A stretch of DNA of 64,000 bases from Mannheimia glucosida (GTDB lineage Bacteria > Pseudomonadota > Gammaproteobacteria > Enterobacterales > Pasteurellaceae): contig NZ_CP176502.1 of NCBI RefSeq assembly GCF_046267875.1, positions 1,240,001-1,304,000 of the forward strand. Reading direction: 5' to 3'. Shown here one piece after another: positions 27,170-35,797 of the stretch. A program made the translations under genes and the position numbers. The notes beneath the pieces were generated by a model that worked only from the letters and a program-made list of their open reading frames with translations, made no database searches and was not told where the DNA came from. Numbering within the stretch: position 1 is the stretch's first letter; every line of letters begins with the position of its first letter.

Positions 27170-27231
27170 ATTCTACACTATTTTGCTAGAAAAACTCAAA
27201 AATGGAAATGAGAAATGTGATCTGTATCACA
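27170..27231 (-). promoter_or_regulatory. tkt promoter with consensus CRP site
   Basis: TGTGATCTGTATCACA at 27216-27231 is a perfect two-fold match to TGTGA-N6-TCACA. On the minus strand it is followed by TTGAGT (27194-27199), an 18-base spacer and TAGAAT (27170-27175). The predicted transcription start near 27163 places the CRP centre at about -60.5, the class I activation position. Confidence 0.8.
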
Positions 27232-27334
27232 AAAAATGATTAAATTGTGATTTGTTTTGATTGGATTTGATTTGATTTTAATAGACGTTTTTTTCCTAAT
27301 ACAATATTTTCTTGATAAAGCGAATGTTTAGTAG

Positions 27335-27363
27335 TTGATCTAGGCAACAAATTTCTCTAAAAT
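27335..27363 (+). promoter_or_regulatory. rpmE promoter
   Basis: TTGATC (27335-27340), a 17-base spacer and TAAAAT (27358-27363). It points at rpmE, with a leader of about 110 bases before the start codon. Confidence 0.65.
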
Positions 27364-27379
27364 ACGCACTCTTTTTGGC

Positions 27380-27482
27380 GTTGAGCATTTGCTCAACATT
27401 TTTATTAATTACATATGGTACCTATCAGCGGTAGAGATTCTAACAAGATAGGCGGCGATATGGCTTCTTATGAGGTTCCCCA
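27380..27482 (+). promoter_or_regulatory. rpmE leader with hairpin
   Basis: The transcript would begin near 27370. GTTGAGC and GCTCAAC (27380-27397) form a hairpin followed by ATTTTTATT, shaped like a weak terminator. Further downstream lie TACCTATC and GATAGGC segments that may pair. rpmE of gammaproteobacteria is known to be autogenously controlled by L31 through its leader; whether this leader has that structure is inferred. Confidence 0.5.
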
Positions 27483-27695
27483 ATGAAACAAGGTATTCAC
27501 CCAGAATATAAAGAAATTACGGCAACTTGCTCTTGCGGTAATGTAGTTAAAACTCGCTCAACAGTGGGTAAAGATTTAAACTTAGACGTATGTGGCAACT
27601 GCCACCCGTTCTATACTGGTAAACAACGTGTTGTTGACACCGGTGGTCGTGTTGAACGCTTTAACAAACGTTTCAGCATCCCAAGCTCAAAATAA
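27483..27695 (+). CDS. rpmE: 50S ribosomal protein L31 (zinc-binding type)
   Basis: A 70-residue ribosomal protein bridging the subunits. It has the full set of zinc ligands (CSC at 16-18, CGNC at 37-40), so it is the C+ form rather than the zinc-free YkgM paralogue. GAGG precedes the start by seven bases. The gene has its own promoter, leader and terminator. Confidence 0.97.
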   Translation: MKQGIHPEYKEITATCSCGNVVKTRSTVGKDLNLDVCGNCHPFYTGKQRVVDTGGRVERFNKRFSIPSSK

Positions 27696-27707
27696 TTTGA
27701 TTATTGC

Positions 27708-27733
27708 AAACCCCGCTAATGCGGGGTTTTGTT
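27708..27733 (+). terminator. rpmE terminator
   Basis: AAACCCCGC-TAAT-GCGGGGTTT followed by TGTTTTG. Confidence 0.9.
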
Positions 27734-27755
27734 TTGCTTATATATCTATATAGAA

Positions 27756-28811
27756 TTAACAAGCGGTGTATTTTTCTATCAATTTTGCAAATTGGTGATT
27801 TAACCATTTTGCAGGAGCTACCAGAGAAAAACCTCGAGTATCATTATTATCCTCAGTCCATTTGTTTGCGATAACCATAAAAGTTTCAATATCTTTTTTA
27901 GGTTTTGGATACCAGCGTGCAATATTAGCTGGGTGGTTGGCATAAAATGAGAGCAATTTTTTTCCTAATGCGCAAGAAATATGAACTCCACCTCCATCAA
28001 CTGCAATCACAATATCTGAAGAATTGACTAATGCACAATAACCTAAAATATCACTACTAGGAGCTAGCTCTATTTCAAGCGGAGTTTCCAGTCTTGATAA
28101 ATATTCGGCACTATTGGTTGTATTGGTCATCAAGCAACTAATATGTTGAACATATCTTTTATCAATCATAGATAATAGCTCTGATAATTCTTGAGTAGGA
28201 ATTTCACGCATACTACCTTGAGGATTCAGTAGTAATCGGATTTTCTTCTCTTGCCACAGATTATTTGCAAAACTGATTTTTTCACTAGGAATGGCTAAAT
28301 TATAATTGACCTGATTTTTTTCTAAAAAATCAGCAAAAATAGCATAGTTTAGATAGTCAGCAAAATGAACCTGCTTTGGAAAGATAGTAGTGAAATCGTA
28401 ATTTTTTACGGTATCTAAATTGTAAATACTTTTCTGTTTTTTGCCGAAGTTAATAATAAATTTAGGCTTTAAAATACTATCTAAAATAATACTTTTTGTG
28501 GTAAATGTTGGTTTGAAATCTAAATAAAGATCCCATTTTCCCTGTTGGGATAAATAAGTGGATACTTTATCTTCTAAGATCAGATCTACCACATTTGCTT
28601 GAGAAAAAATCAATTTGTTACGAGCTGTAACTAAAACCGCTATTTTTACATTTGGGAGAGCTTTTTTAATTTGCTCCAAATGAGCTATATGCACAACAGC
28701 ATCACCAATAGCATCTCCGATAGGTTTGAGTAATACGGATTCTATTTTGCTAAATTTGAAGGTTTTTTTCTCTTTTTTTGTACCAAAAAGTTTTATAACT
28801 AAGGATTTCAT
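27756..28811 (-). CDS. Family 9 glycosyltransferase (heptosyltransferase-like)
   Basis: The N-terminal KPIGDAIGDAVVHIAHLEQIKK and the C-terminal SDIVIAVDGGGVHISCALGKKLLSFY are the two signature regions of the ADP-heptose:LPS heptosyltransferase family (GT9), here at residues 31-52 and about 264-290. The 351-residue product has no membrane segment. It is divergent from a second GT9 gene. Both are AT-rich and lysine-rich compared with their neighbours, which suggests a locus of separate origin for lipopolysaccharide variation. The exact sugar and acceptor cannot be read from the sequence. Confidence 0.75.
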   Translation of the reverse strand: MKSLVIKLFGTKKEKKTFKFSKIESVLLKPIGDAIGDAVVHIAHLEQIKKALPNVKIAVLVTARNKLIFSQANVVDLILEDKVSTYLSQQGKWDLYLDFKPTFTTKSIILDSILKPKFIINFGKKQKSIYNLDTVKNYDFTTIFPKQVHFADYLNYAIFADFLEKNQVNYNLAIPSEKISFANNLWQEKKIRLLLNPQGSMREIPTQELSELLSMIDKRYVQHISCLMTNTTNSAEYLSRLETPLEIELAPSSDILGYCALVNSSDIVIAVDGGGVHISCALGKKLLSFYANHPANIARWYPKPKKDIETFMVIANKWTEDNNDTRGFSLVAPAKWLNHQFAKLIEKYTAC

Positions 28812-28858
28812 CTCTATAATAGGTTGATTCTTTTAATGATTGGTTATAGTAAGTAAAA

Positions 28859-29890
28859 ATGAATATTAAAGCAACGTTAAGAAAAGCAAGATTGGCGATA
28901 GGTAAAGCCATTTTAGATAGTAAAAATACTGATCTGATATTATCGGAAATTCCCAATAAAATTCTATTTCTTCGTCACGATGGTAAAATTGGTGATTATG
29001 TCGTTAGTTCCTTTGTCTTCCGTGAAATAAAAAAACAGTCTCCCCAAACGCAAATAGGCGTGGTTTGCTCACAGAAAAACCGATATTTATTTGAGAATAA
29101 TCCTTATATTGATAAGCTCTATTTGGTTAAGACAAAAAGTATTCCTGATTATATTCGTGGTGGCAAACAACTTGCAAAAGAGCAGTATGATGTTGTAATT
29201 GATCCGACTGTTACTTTACGGAATCGTGATCTCTTATTTTTACGCACTATATCAGCCAAACATTATGTAGGTTATCAGAAACAAAAATATCGATTATTTG
29301 ATCTAAATGTAGAGGATAGAAAACAGCATTTTTCAGAGATTTATCAAGATGCGTTAGCTTTAATCGGGTTTGAAAATATAGAAACTCAGTATGATGTGCC
29401 ACTAAATGCCACAAGCAACCAATCCATAAAGCATTATTTATATGAAAACCAAATTAGAAATTATATTGCGTTAAATCTTTTTGGTGCAGGTTCGGCAAGA
29501 CGTTTTAGTGACCAGAAAATTAATGAATTGCTAAGTTACTTAGCACAGCATAGTGATAAACCGATAGTTTTACTTACTTTTCCTGAAGTAACGGAAAAAT
29601 TGTGTTCCTTCACTAAGCAGTATAAAAATATATTTGTGTATGAGAAAACCAAAAGCGTTTTTGATTCAATAGAACTGATTCGTTTTGCGGACTTATTAAT
29701 TTCACCTGATACTGCAACCGTGCATATTGCCTCAGGCTTGAGTAAAAAGATAATTGCTTTTTACAGTAGCGATGAACAGAATTTTATACATTGGCATCCG
29801 AATAATCAGGCTGAAACCCATATTCTCCGTTTTAGAAAAAGCGTGAATGATTTAGATTTTGCTGCAATAAAACCGGAGTGGCTAAAATAA
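28859..29890 (+). CDS. Family 9 glycosyltransferase (heptosyltransferase-like)
   Basis: A second GT9 protein, 343 residues, with ILFLRHDGKIGDYVVSSFVFREI (residues about 36-58) and ADLLISPDTATVHIASGLSKKIIAFY (about 274-299), the donor-site region in which DTATVHIASGL matches the family D-x-G-x-x-H pattern closely. It lies 47 bases from the divergent GT9 gene and ends one base before ilvY. Likely job: adding a heptose or related sugar to the lipopolysaccharide core; specificity unknown. Confidence 0.78.
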   Translation: MNIKATLRKARLAIGKAILDSKNTDLILSEIPNKILFLRHDGKIGDYVVSSFVFREIKKQSPQTQIGVVCSQKNRYLFENNPYIDKLYLVKTKSIPDYIRGGKQLAKEQYDVVIDPTVTLRNRDLLFLRTISAKHYVGYQKQKYRLFDLNVEDRKQHFSEIYQDALALIGFENIETQYDVPLNATSNQSIKHYLYENQIRNYIALNLFGAGSARRFSDQKINELLSYLAQHSDKPIVLLTFPEVTEKLCSFTKQYKNIFVYEKTKSVFDSIELIRFADLLISPDTATVHIASGLSKKIIAFYSSDEQNFIHWHPNNQAETHILRFRKSVNDLDFAAIKPEWLK

Positions 29891-29891
29891 T

Positions 29892-30776
29892 ATGGACTTC
29901 CAAAGCCTTAAACTTTTCCTAGATATAGCCCAAAGCCGTAGTTTTATTCGCAGTGCGGAGAAGAATTATATGACGGCTTCCACTCTTACCCGCCATATTC
30001 AGCGTATGGAGGAGGAGCTAGGGCAGCCGTTGTTTTTGCGTGATAACAGGCAAGTCCATTTAACTGAAGCTGGGGAAAGGTTTTTGGCATTTGCTCAACA
30101 AGGTTGGGCAGAGTGGCAGCAGTTGCAAAACCAGTTGTCGCCTGCTCAGGGGGAGTTAGAGGGGGAGCTAAAAGTATTTTGCTCGGTAACGGCTTCTTAC
30201 AGCCATTTGCCGCCGATTTTAGGGCGGTTTCGCCAAAAATATCCGAAAGTAGATATTAAACTAAGTACCGGCGATCCTGCTTTGGCATTGGAACAGGTTC
30301 AGTCATTGACTGCGGATATTTCGGTTGCGGGTAAGCCGGAATTTCTGCCGAATAATATTGTGTTTCACTATATTGATGATATTCAACTTTCGATTATTGC
30401 CCCTCGTGTGGCGAGCCAAGCCACTCAATTTTTGCAACAGTCGCCGATAGATTGGAAAAATATCCCCTTTATTTTGCCGGTGAACGGGCCGGTGCGAAAA
30501 CGGATTGACCGTTGGTTTAAAGAGCAAAAAATCAAAGACCCGATTATTTATGCTACCGTCTCCGGACACGAAGCGATTGTGCCGATGGTTGCACTAGGCT
30601 TTGGGGTCGCACTGTTGCCGGATATTGTGATTAAGCATAGCCCGATGAATAATCAAGTTTCTTATGTGAATTTGCCCTCGCCGATAACCCCATTTGAGCT
30701 AGGCATTTGCGTTCAGCAAAAACGCTTGCAAGAGCCGATTATCAAGGCATTTTGGCAATTATTGTCTGACAATTAA
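29892..30776 (+). CDS. ilvY: LysR-type transcriptional activator IlvY
   Basis: A LysR regulator of 294 residues (297 in E. coli IlvY). The N-terminal winged helix contains FLDIAQSRSFIRSAEKNYMTASTLTRHIQRME in sequence order typical of IlvY, and the effector domain keeps SVTASYSHLPPIL. IlvY activates ilvC in response to acetolactate and normally lies divergent from ilvC. Here it follows a glycosyltransferase gene by one base and ilvC is not in the window, so its arrangement is unusual. Confidence 0.85.
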   Translation: MDFQSLKLFLDIAQSRSFIRSAEKNYMTASTLTRHIQRMEEELGQPLFLRDNRQVHLTEAGERFLAFAQQGWAEWQQLQNQLSPAQGELEGELKVFCSVTASYSHLPPILGRFRQKYPKVDIKLSTGDPALALEQVQSLTADISVAGKPEFLPNNIVFHYIDDIQLSIIAPRVASQATQFLQQSPIDWKNIPFILPVNGPVRKRIDRWFKEQKIKDPIIYATVSGHEAIVPMVALGFGVALLPDIVIKHSPMNNQVSYVNLPSPITPFELGICVQQKRLQEPIIKAFWQLLSDN

Positions 30777-30781
30777 GCATA

Positions 30782-30839
30782 ACAAGCGGTCAGATTTTAT
30801 GAAATTTTTGCAAAAAATAGAGCAAAACCGACCGCTTGT
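30782..30839. repeat. Inverted uptake signal pair after ilvY
   Basis: ACAAGCGGTC and GACCGCTTGT with a loop containing TTTTTGCAAAAAA; placed between the convergent ilvY and lon genes. Confidence 0.85.
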
Positions 30840-30915
30840 AGATAAATGACAGATAAAAAATAAGGTGAGACTCAATCTTAAAGTCGCACCTTATGTTATT
30901 TTAGATTATTGCACT

Positions 30916-33318
30916 TTATTGTACTGTGGCTTTAGCTCGCGGTTTTTTCACCTTGATCTCGGCTTTTGGCAAGATTTCAATCCCCATTGGCGGATTTTCT
31001 AATGCCAGAGCTAGTACCTCGTCAATGGTTTCTACTGCGTGAATATCCAACGCTGCTTTTGCATTTTCCGGAATTTCCTCTAAGTCTTTTTCATTTTCTT
31101 TCGGAATAATTACCGTCGTAATGCCGCCACGATGGGCTGCCAGTAATTTCTCTTTTAAGCCGCCGATTGGCAATACTTTGCCACGCAAGCTGATTTCACC
31201 GGTCATCGCTACTTCTTTACGCACAGGGTTACCTGTTAGGCTAGAAATTAATGCGGTACACATCGCAATCCCTGCACTCGGACCATCTTTCGGTGTTGCA
31301 CCGTCCGGCACGTGAACGTGAATATCCCGTTTTTCGTAGAAGTCTTCGGCAATGCCTAATTTTTCTGCACGGGAGCGAACAACGACCATTGCCGCTTGAA
31401 TTGACTCTTTCATTACATCGCCTAATGAGCCTGTGTAAGAGAATTTACCTTTACCTACAACAGAGGCTGTTTCAATGGTTAATAAATCACCGCCAACTTC
31501 TGTCCACGCTAAGCCGGTCACTTCGCCAATGCGGTTTTGACTATCCATTTTGCCGTAGTCAAAACGTTTCACACCTAAGTATTCTTCGATATTTTTCTCA
31601 GAAACCGTAATGGATTTTAATTTCTTATCCAACACTAATGCTTTCACGGCTTTACGGCAAATTTTCGCAATTTCACGCTCAAGGCTACGAACACCGGCTT
31701 CACGGGTATAGTAGCGGATAATGCTTAAAATCGCACTGTCTTCAACGGTCAGCTCACCTTCTTTTAGCCCGTTATTTTCTTGCTGTTTAGCCAGTAAATG
31801 ACCACGAGCAATGTGCATTTTTTCATCTTCTGTATAACCTGAAAGACGAATCACTTCCATACGGTCAAGCAATGCCGGTGGGATATTCATTGAGTTTGAG
31901 GTTGCCACAAACATTACATCGGATAAATCGTAATCCACCTCTAAATAATGGTCGTTAAAGGCTTTATTTTGCTCAGGATCTAACACTTCAAGCAGAGCAG
32001 AAGCCGGGTCGCCACGCATATCTTGAGCCATTTTGTCGATTTCATCTAACAAGAACAGCGGATTACGCACGCCGACTTTCGCCATTTTCATCATTAGGCT
32101 ACCCGGCATTGAGCCGATGTAAGTACGGCGATGCCCTCGGATTTCCGCTTCATCACGCACGCCACCTAACGCCATACGCACATATTTACGCCCTGTGGCA
32201 TTGGCAATAGATTGCCCTAACGAAGTTTTACCGACCCCCGGCGGACCAACCAAGCATAAAATCGGACCTTTTAATTTATTTAGACGACTTTGCACTGCTA
32301 AGTATTCCACAATCCGTTCTTTCACTCGTTCTAAGCCATAGTGGTCTTTATCCAAAATCTCTTGAGCTTTGGCTAAATCTTTTTTGACCGCTGATTTTTT
32401 ATGCCACGGCATTTGTAAAATCCAGTCGATATAACCACGCACAACGGTGGCTTCGGAAGAGCTTTGTGGCATTGCTTTGAGCTTTTTGAACTCCGTATCC
32501 AGCTTGTCTTTTACCTCGGTCGGTAATTTTGCGGCGTCAATTTTCTCTTTAAGTTTATCTAGCTCGCTTTGTTCAACGTCATCGCCATTACCTAACTCTT
32601 TTTGAATCGCTTTAATTTGCTCGTTGAGGTAGTAATCACGTTGGTTTTTTTCCATTTGTTGTTTAACACGATTACGAATCCGAGTTTCGGTTTCAAGCGT
32701 ATCCATCTCAGTTGCCATCGCAATTAACAGGGCTTCAAAACGGGCAATCAGATTTGGTTGCTCTAATAATTCCTGTTTTTTCTTCACCGGAGCAATTAAG
32801 TTAGAGGCAATGGTATCCGCCAAGCGGTCTTCCAGCGTAATTTTTTGCAGTTTAGCAATAATTTCCGCTGGAATTTTCTTGTTATTTTTAACGTAATTTT
32901 CAAATTCAGTTAAAGTGGTTTTAGCAATCGCTTTTAACTCTTCGTTTTCGTCATCATATTCCGAATACATCGGCTGAATTGCCGCCCAGAAGCCGTTTTC
33001 ATCATCGTGAATTTGCTCGATTTTGGCACGGGTTTGCCCTTCCACCAGCACTTTAACTGTGCCGTCTGGCAGGTTTAACATTTGAATAATGTTGGCAATT
33101 ACACCTACGCCATACATATCTTCTGCATTCGGCTCTTCTTTATTTGGATCTTGTTGGGTGACTAAAAACAGTTGTTTATTAGAATCCATCGCCGAGCGTA
33201 GGGCTTGAATTGATTTTTCACGTCCTACAAATAACGGCATAACCATATAAGGAAAAACCACCACATCACGCAATGGGAGTAGTGGTAATTCAATCGCTTT
33301 CTTTTTTCTTGGTGCCAT
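30916..33318 (-). CDS. lon: ATP-dependent protease La
   Basis: The cytoplasmic AAA+ serine protease that degrades damaged and regulatory proteins. Three parts are clear: the N-terminal LON substrate domain (residues 10-200), the AAA module with GPPGVGKTS (Walker A) and LFLLDEIDKM (Walker B), and the protease domain with the catalytic Ser in KDGPSAGIAM and Lys in GLKEKLLAAHRGG. With the start at 33318 it has 800 residues (784 in E. coli); an upstream frame extension of 12 residues is not supported. A heat-shock type promoter lies upstream. Confidence 0.96.
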   Translation of the reverse strand: MAPRKKKAIELPLLPLRDVVVFPYMVMPLFVGREKSIQALRSAMDSNKQLFLVTQQDPNKEEPNAEDMYGVGVIANIIQMLNLPDGTVKVLVEGQTRAKIEQIHDDENGFWAAIQPMYSEYDDENEELKAIAKTTLTEFENYVKNNKKIPAEIIAKLQKITLEDRLADTIASNLIAPVKKKQELLEQPNLIARFEALLIAMATEMDTLETETRIRNRVKQQMEKNQRDYYLNEQIKAIQKELGNGDDVEQSELDKLKEKIDAAKLPTEVKDKLDTEFKKLKAMPQSSSEATVVRGYIDWILQMPWHKKSAVKKDLAKAQEILDKDHYGLERVKERIVEYLAVQSRLNKLKGPILCLVGPPGVGKTSLGQSIANATGRKYVRMALGGVRDEAEIRGHRRTYIGSMPGSLMMKMAKVGVRNPLFLLDEIDKMAQDMRGDPASALLEVLDPEQNKAFNDHYLEVDYDLSDVMFVATSNSMNIPPALLDRMEVIRLSGYTEDEKMHIARGHLLAKQQENNGLKEGELTVEDSAILSIIRYYTREAGVRSLEREIAKICRKAVKALVLDKKLKSITVSEKNIEEYLGVKRFDYGKMDSQNRIGEVTGLAWTEVGGDLLTIETASVVGKGKFSYTGSLGDVMKESIQAAMVVVRSRAEKLGIAEDFYEKRDIHVHVPDGATPKDGPSAGIAMCTALISSLTGNPVRKEVAMTGEISLRGKVLPIGGLKEKLLAAHRGGITTVIIPKENEKDLEEIPENAKAALDIHAVETIDEVLALALENPPMGIEILPKAEIKVKKPRAKATVQ

Positions 33319-33352
33319 AAATTTGCTCTCTTCTATAAAAATATAATTCCCC

Positions 33353-33381
33353 ATTATGAGGACGAATTTGGGAAAAACAAG
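33353..33381 (-). promoter_or_regulatory. Possible sigma-32 promoter of lon
   Basis: On the minus strand CTTGTTT is followed after 13 bases by CCTCATAAT, close to the heat-shock pattern CTTGAA-N13-15-CCCCATTTA. lon belongs to the heat-shock regulon in related bacteria. Confidence 0.5.
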
Positions 33382-33483
33382 GGATAAATTTGATTTATCT
33401 TAAAAAAACTCTGGCTATCAAAACAGTAGATGCTGGCGATTTAATCAATCGTTAAAATCAGGGTAATTTGCTCAATTTCTCGC

Positions 33484-33512
33484 TTGACATCAAATCGTAA
33501 TGCGAGCAAAAT
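33484..33512 (+). promoter_or_regulatory. Promoter of the riboflavin operon
   Basis: A perfect TTGACA (33484-33489), 17-base spacer and CAAAAT. The start near 33519 falls just before the riboswitch. Confidence 0.65.
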
Positions 33513-33526
33513 TCTTTGCATATTTT

Positions 33527-33636
33527 AATCTTCAGGGCAGGGTGAAATTCCCGATCGGCGGTAAAGTCCGCGAGCCGAGTAATCGGCAGGATTTGGTGAA
33601 ATTCCAAAACCGACAGTATAGTCTGGATGAAAGAAG
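33527..33636 (+). ncRNA. FMN riboswitch (RFN element)
   Basis: The conserved core is easy to read: TTCAGGGCAGGGTGAAATTC, GATCGGCGGTAAAGTC, GCGAGCC, then the paired GGTGAAATTCC and GACAGTATAGTCTGGATG, ending GAAAGAAGA. These are the invariant blocks of the FMN aptamer. It sits in front of ribD and should turn the riboflavin operon off when FMN is high. Confidence 0.96.
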
Positions 33637-33690
33637 AGTCAAAAATCGCAAAAATACCGTGCAAGCGGTTATTTTTTGTGTCTTTTTTGC

Positions 33691-33728
33691 AAGCCTTGAG
33701 TCGTGAGATTTCAAGGCTTTATTGTTTT
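33691..33728 (+). terminator. Intrinsic terminator of the FMN riboswitch (expression platform)
   Basis: AAGCCTTGA and TCAAGGCTT (9-base perfect arms, 33691-33699 and 33711-33719) followed by TATTGTTTT, about 90 bases before ribD and 55 bases after the aptamer. This fits control by premature termination. An uptake signal core lies just upstream (33662-33669). Confidence 0.7.
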
Positions 33729-33817
33729 GCAGGCAGCGTTTGCAAATTTTTTACTAAAAACGACGGCTTGTATTGCAATAATCCTTTCATTACGCCCTCT
33801 ATTTTTGCTAACAATTT

Positions 33818-34915
33818 ATGACAGACGCTCAATATATGGCTTATGCCATCACCCTTGCCGAAAAAGCTCGAGGCTGGACAAGCCCAAATCCGTTGGTGGG
33901 CTGTGTGATTGTCAAAAATGGCGAGATCATCGCCGAAGGCTATCACCAAAAAGCCGGCAGTTGGCACGCAGAACGTAATGCGATTTTAAACTGCGAGGAA
34001 GATCTGAGCGGGGCAACTGCTTATGTCACCTTAGAGCCTTGTTGCCACCACGGGCGAACGCCACCTTGTTCCGATTTGCTGATTGAACGAGGGATTAAAA
34101 AAGTGTTCATTGGCTCTCGGGATCCGAACCCTCTGGTGTCAGGCAAAGGGGTAGCACAACTGAGAGCCGCCGGCATTGAGGTAGTGGAAGATTTTATGCG
34201 TGCCGAGTGCGATGCACTAAACCCGATTTTTTTCCACTATATTCAAACCAAACGCCCTTATGTGTTGCTGAAATATGCGATGACGGCAGATGGTAAAATT
34301 GCAACTTCCAGCGGTGAATCTAAATGGATTACTGGGGAGCTTGCTCGTGCTAACGTGCAGAAAACCCGCCACGAATATAGTGCAATTATGGTTGGGGTGG
34401 AAACGGTACTTGCCGATGACCCAATGCTCAACAGCCGAATGGAAAAGGCTAAACAGCCGGTACGGATCGTGTGCGACAGCCAACTGCGTACGCCACTGGA
34501 TAGCAAGTTAGTTCAAACTGCACGCCAATATCGCACCATTATTGCGACCCTCAATAATGATGCAAAAGAACAGGCAGAATATACCGCTTGCGGTGTCGAG
34601 ATTTTAGTGACAGGCGAACGTAACAAGCGGGTGGATTTAGCCGATCTTTTGCAAAAGCTGGGCGAACTCGGGATCGACAGCTTATTGATTGAAGGCGGTT
34701 CACAACTCAATTTCAGCGTGCTGGAGCAGGGTTTAGTTAATCGAGTACACTGCTATATTGCCCCGAAACTGATTGGCGGCAAAGAGGCGAAAACGCCGAT
34801 TGGTGGCAAAGGGATTAGTGAGTTAGCACAAGCGGTTAAATTACGTCTAAAATCTACCGAATTAATCGGAGAAGATATTTTATTGGATTATGAAGTGGAC
34901 TCGCTTCGTAATTAA
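33818..34915 (+). CDS. ribD: Bifunctional riboflavin deaminase/reductase RibD
   Basis: Catalyses steps two and three of riboflavin synthesis. The N-terminal cytidine-deaminase-like domain has the zinc motif HAERNAIL and LEPCCHHGRTPPCSDLL (residues about 50-90). The C-terminal reductase domain (from about 146) has KYAMTADGKIATSSGESKWI and LLIEGGSQLNFSVL. Length 365 (367 in E. coli). It is the first gene of the rib operon behind the FMN riboswitch. No good ribosome binding site is visible (ACAATTT). Confidence 0.95.
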   Translation: MTDAQYMAYAITLAEKARGWTSPNPLVGCVIVKNGEIIAEGYHQKAGSWHAERNAILNCEEDLSGATAYVTLEPCCHHGRTPPCSDLLIERGIKKVFIGSRDPNPLVSGKGVAQLRAAGIEVVEDFMRAECDALNPIFFHYIQTKRPYVLLKYAMTADGKIATSSGESKWITGELARANVQKTRHEYSAIMVGVETVLADDPMLNSRMEKAKQPVRIVCDSQLRTPLDSKLVQTARQYRTIIATLNNDAKEQAEYTACGVEILVTGERNKRVDLADLLQKLGELGIDSLLIEGGSQLNFSVLEQGLVNRVHCYIAPKLIGGKEAKTPIGGKGISELAQAVKLRLKSTELIGEDILLDYEVDSLRN

Positions 34916-34925
34916 ATTGAAATTT

Positions 34926-35083
34926 CCTTACTCTCGCCCGTTTAAGGGAGAGAGACAGCATAAAATTTCGTTCAGAAATTTGATGCAGAGAGAGGGGAAA
35001 ATGAGTGGAATCTTCCCTCTCCCTCCGAAAATCCTACGGATTTTCTCTTCCCTCTCCCGTAAACGGGAGAGGGGAATAGTAAG
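34926..35083. repeat. Palindromic element (family D) between ribD and ribE
   Basis: A left hairpin (CTCTCGCCCGTTTAAGGGAG region) and a right hairpin (CCCTCTCCCGTAAACGGGAG at 35052-35071, continuing AGGGG) bracket two smaller stems. It expands the ribD-ribE gap to 216 bases. It is related in its GGGAGAGGGG ends to the elements at 6324-6497 and inside hrpA. Confidence 0.65.
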
Positions 35084-35131
35084 ATAAGCAGTTCTCAGAC
35101 TAAATTGGAAGTAAATCGGAGAAAAATTTAA

Positions 35132-35779
35132 ATGTTCACAGGCATTATCGAAGAAGTTGGTCAGATAGCCCAAATTAAGAAACAGGGCGAGTTTGCGGTG
35201 GTAACGGTTAAAGCAAAAAAGATTCTGACCGATGTACATTTAGGGGATAGCATTGCGGTAAATGGCGTGTGTTTAACCGTGACTTCATTCACGCAGGAGC
35301 AATTTACTGCTGATGTTATGTCAGAAACTTTAAAACGTACATCACTTGGCGAATTAAGTATCAATAGCCCGGTTAATCTTGAGCGGGCAATGGCGGCGAA
35401 CGGGCGTTTTGGTGGACATATTGTGTCAGGTCATATTGACGGCACTGGCGTGGTGGCAGAGATTACACCGGCAGATAATTCAACTTGGTATCGAATTAAA
35501 GCCGAGCCTAAGTTAATGCGTTACATCATTGAAAAAGGCTCGATTACTATTGATGGCATTAGTTTAACGGTGGTGGATGTTGATGCGGAATCTTTCCGAG
35601 TATCGATTATTCCGCATACCATTAAGGAAACCAACCTCGGTACGAAAAAAATCGGTAGTTTGGTGAATTTAGAAAATGACATTGTCGGCAAATATATCGA
35701 ACAGTTTTTATTGAAAAAAGAGCCTGAAAATCCGCAAAGTAAAATCACCGCGGATTTTCTTAAAAATGCAGGGTTTTAA
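35132..35779 (+). CDS. ribE: Riboflavin synthase alpha chain
   Basis: Dismutates two 6,7-dimethyl-8-ribityllumazine molecules into riboflavin. It begins with the invariant MFTGIIEEVG and has the two lumazine-binding repeats: SIAVNGVCLTV near residue 41 and SITIDGISLTVVDV near 138. Length 215 (213 in E. coli). Also called ribB or ribC in other naming schemes. Second gene of the rib operon. Confidence 0.95.
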   Translation: MFTGIIEEVGQIAQIKKQGEFAVVTVKAKKILTDVHLGDSIAVNGVCLTVTSFTQEQFTADVMSETLKRTSLGELSINSPVNLERAMAANGRFGGHIVSGHIDGTGVVAEITPADNSTWYRIKAEPKLMRYIIEKGSITIDGISLTVVDVDAESFRVSIIPHTIKETNLGTKKIGSLVNLENDIVGKYIEQFLLKKEPENPQSKITADFLKNAGF

Positions 35780-35797
35780 CCAAATAAAGGACAAATA

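Noticed and set aside
27241..27285. Tandem GATTTGATTT-like units upstream of rpmE as a phase-variable repeat
   Set aside because: Only about three imperfect units are present, and they lie upstream of the promoter with no clear effect.
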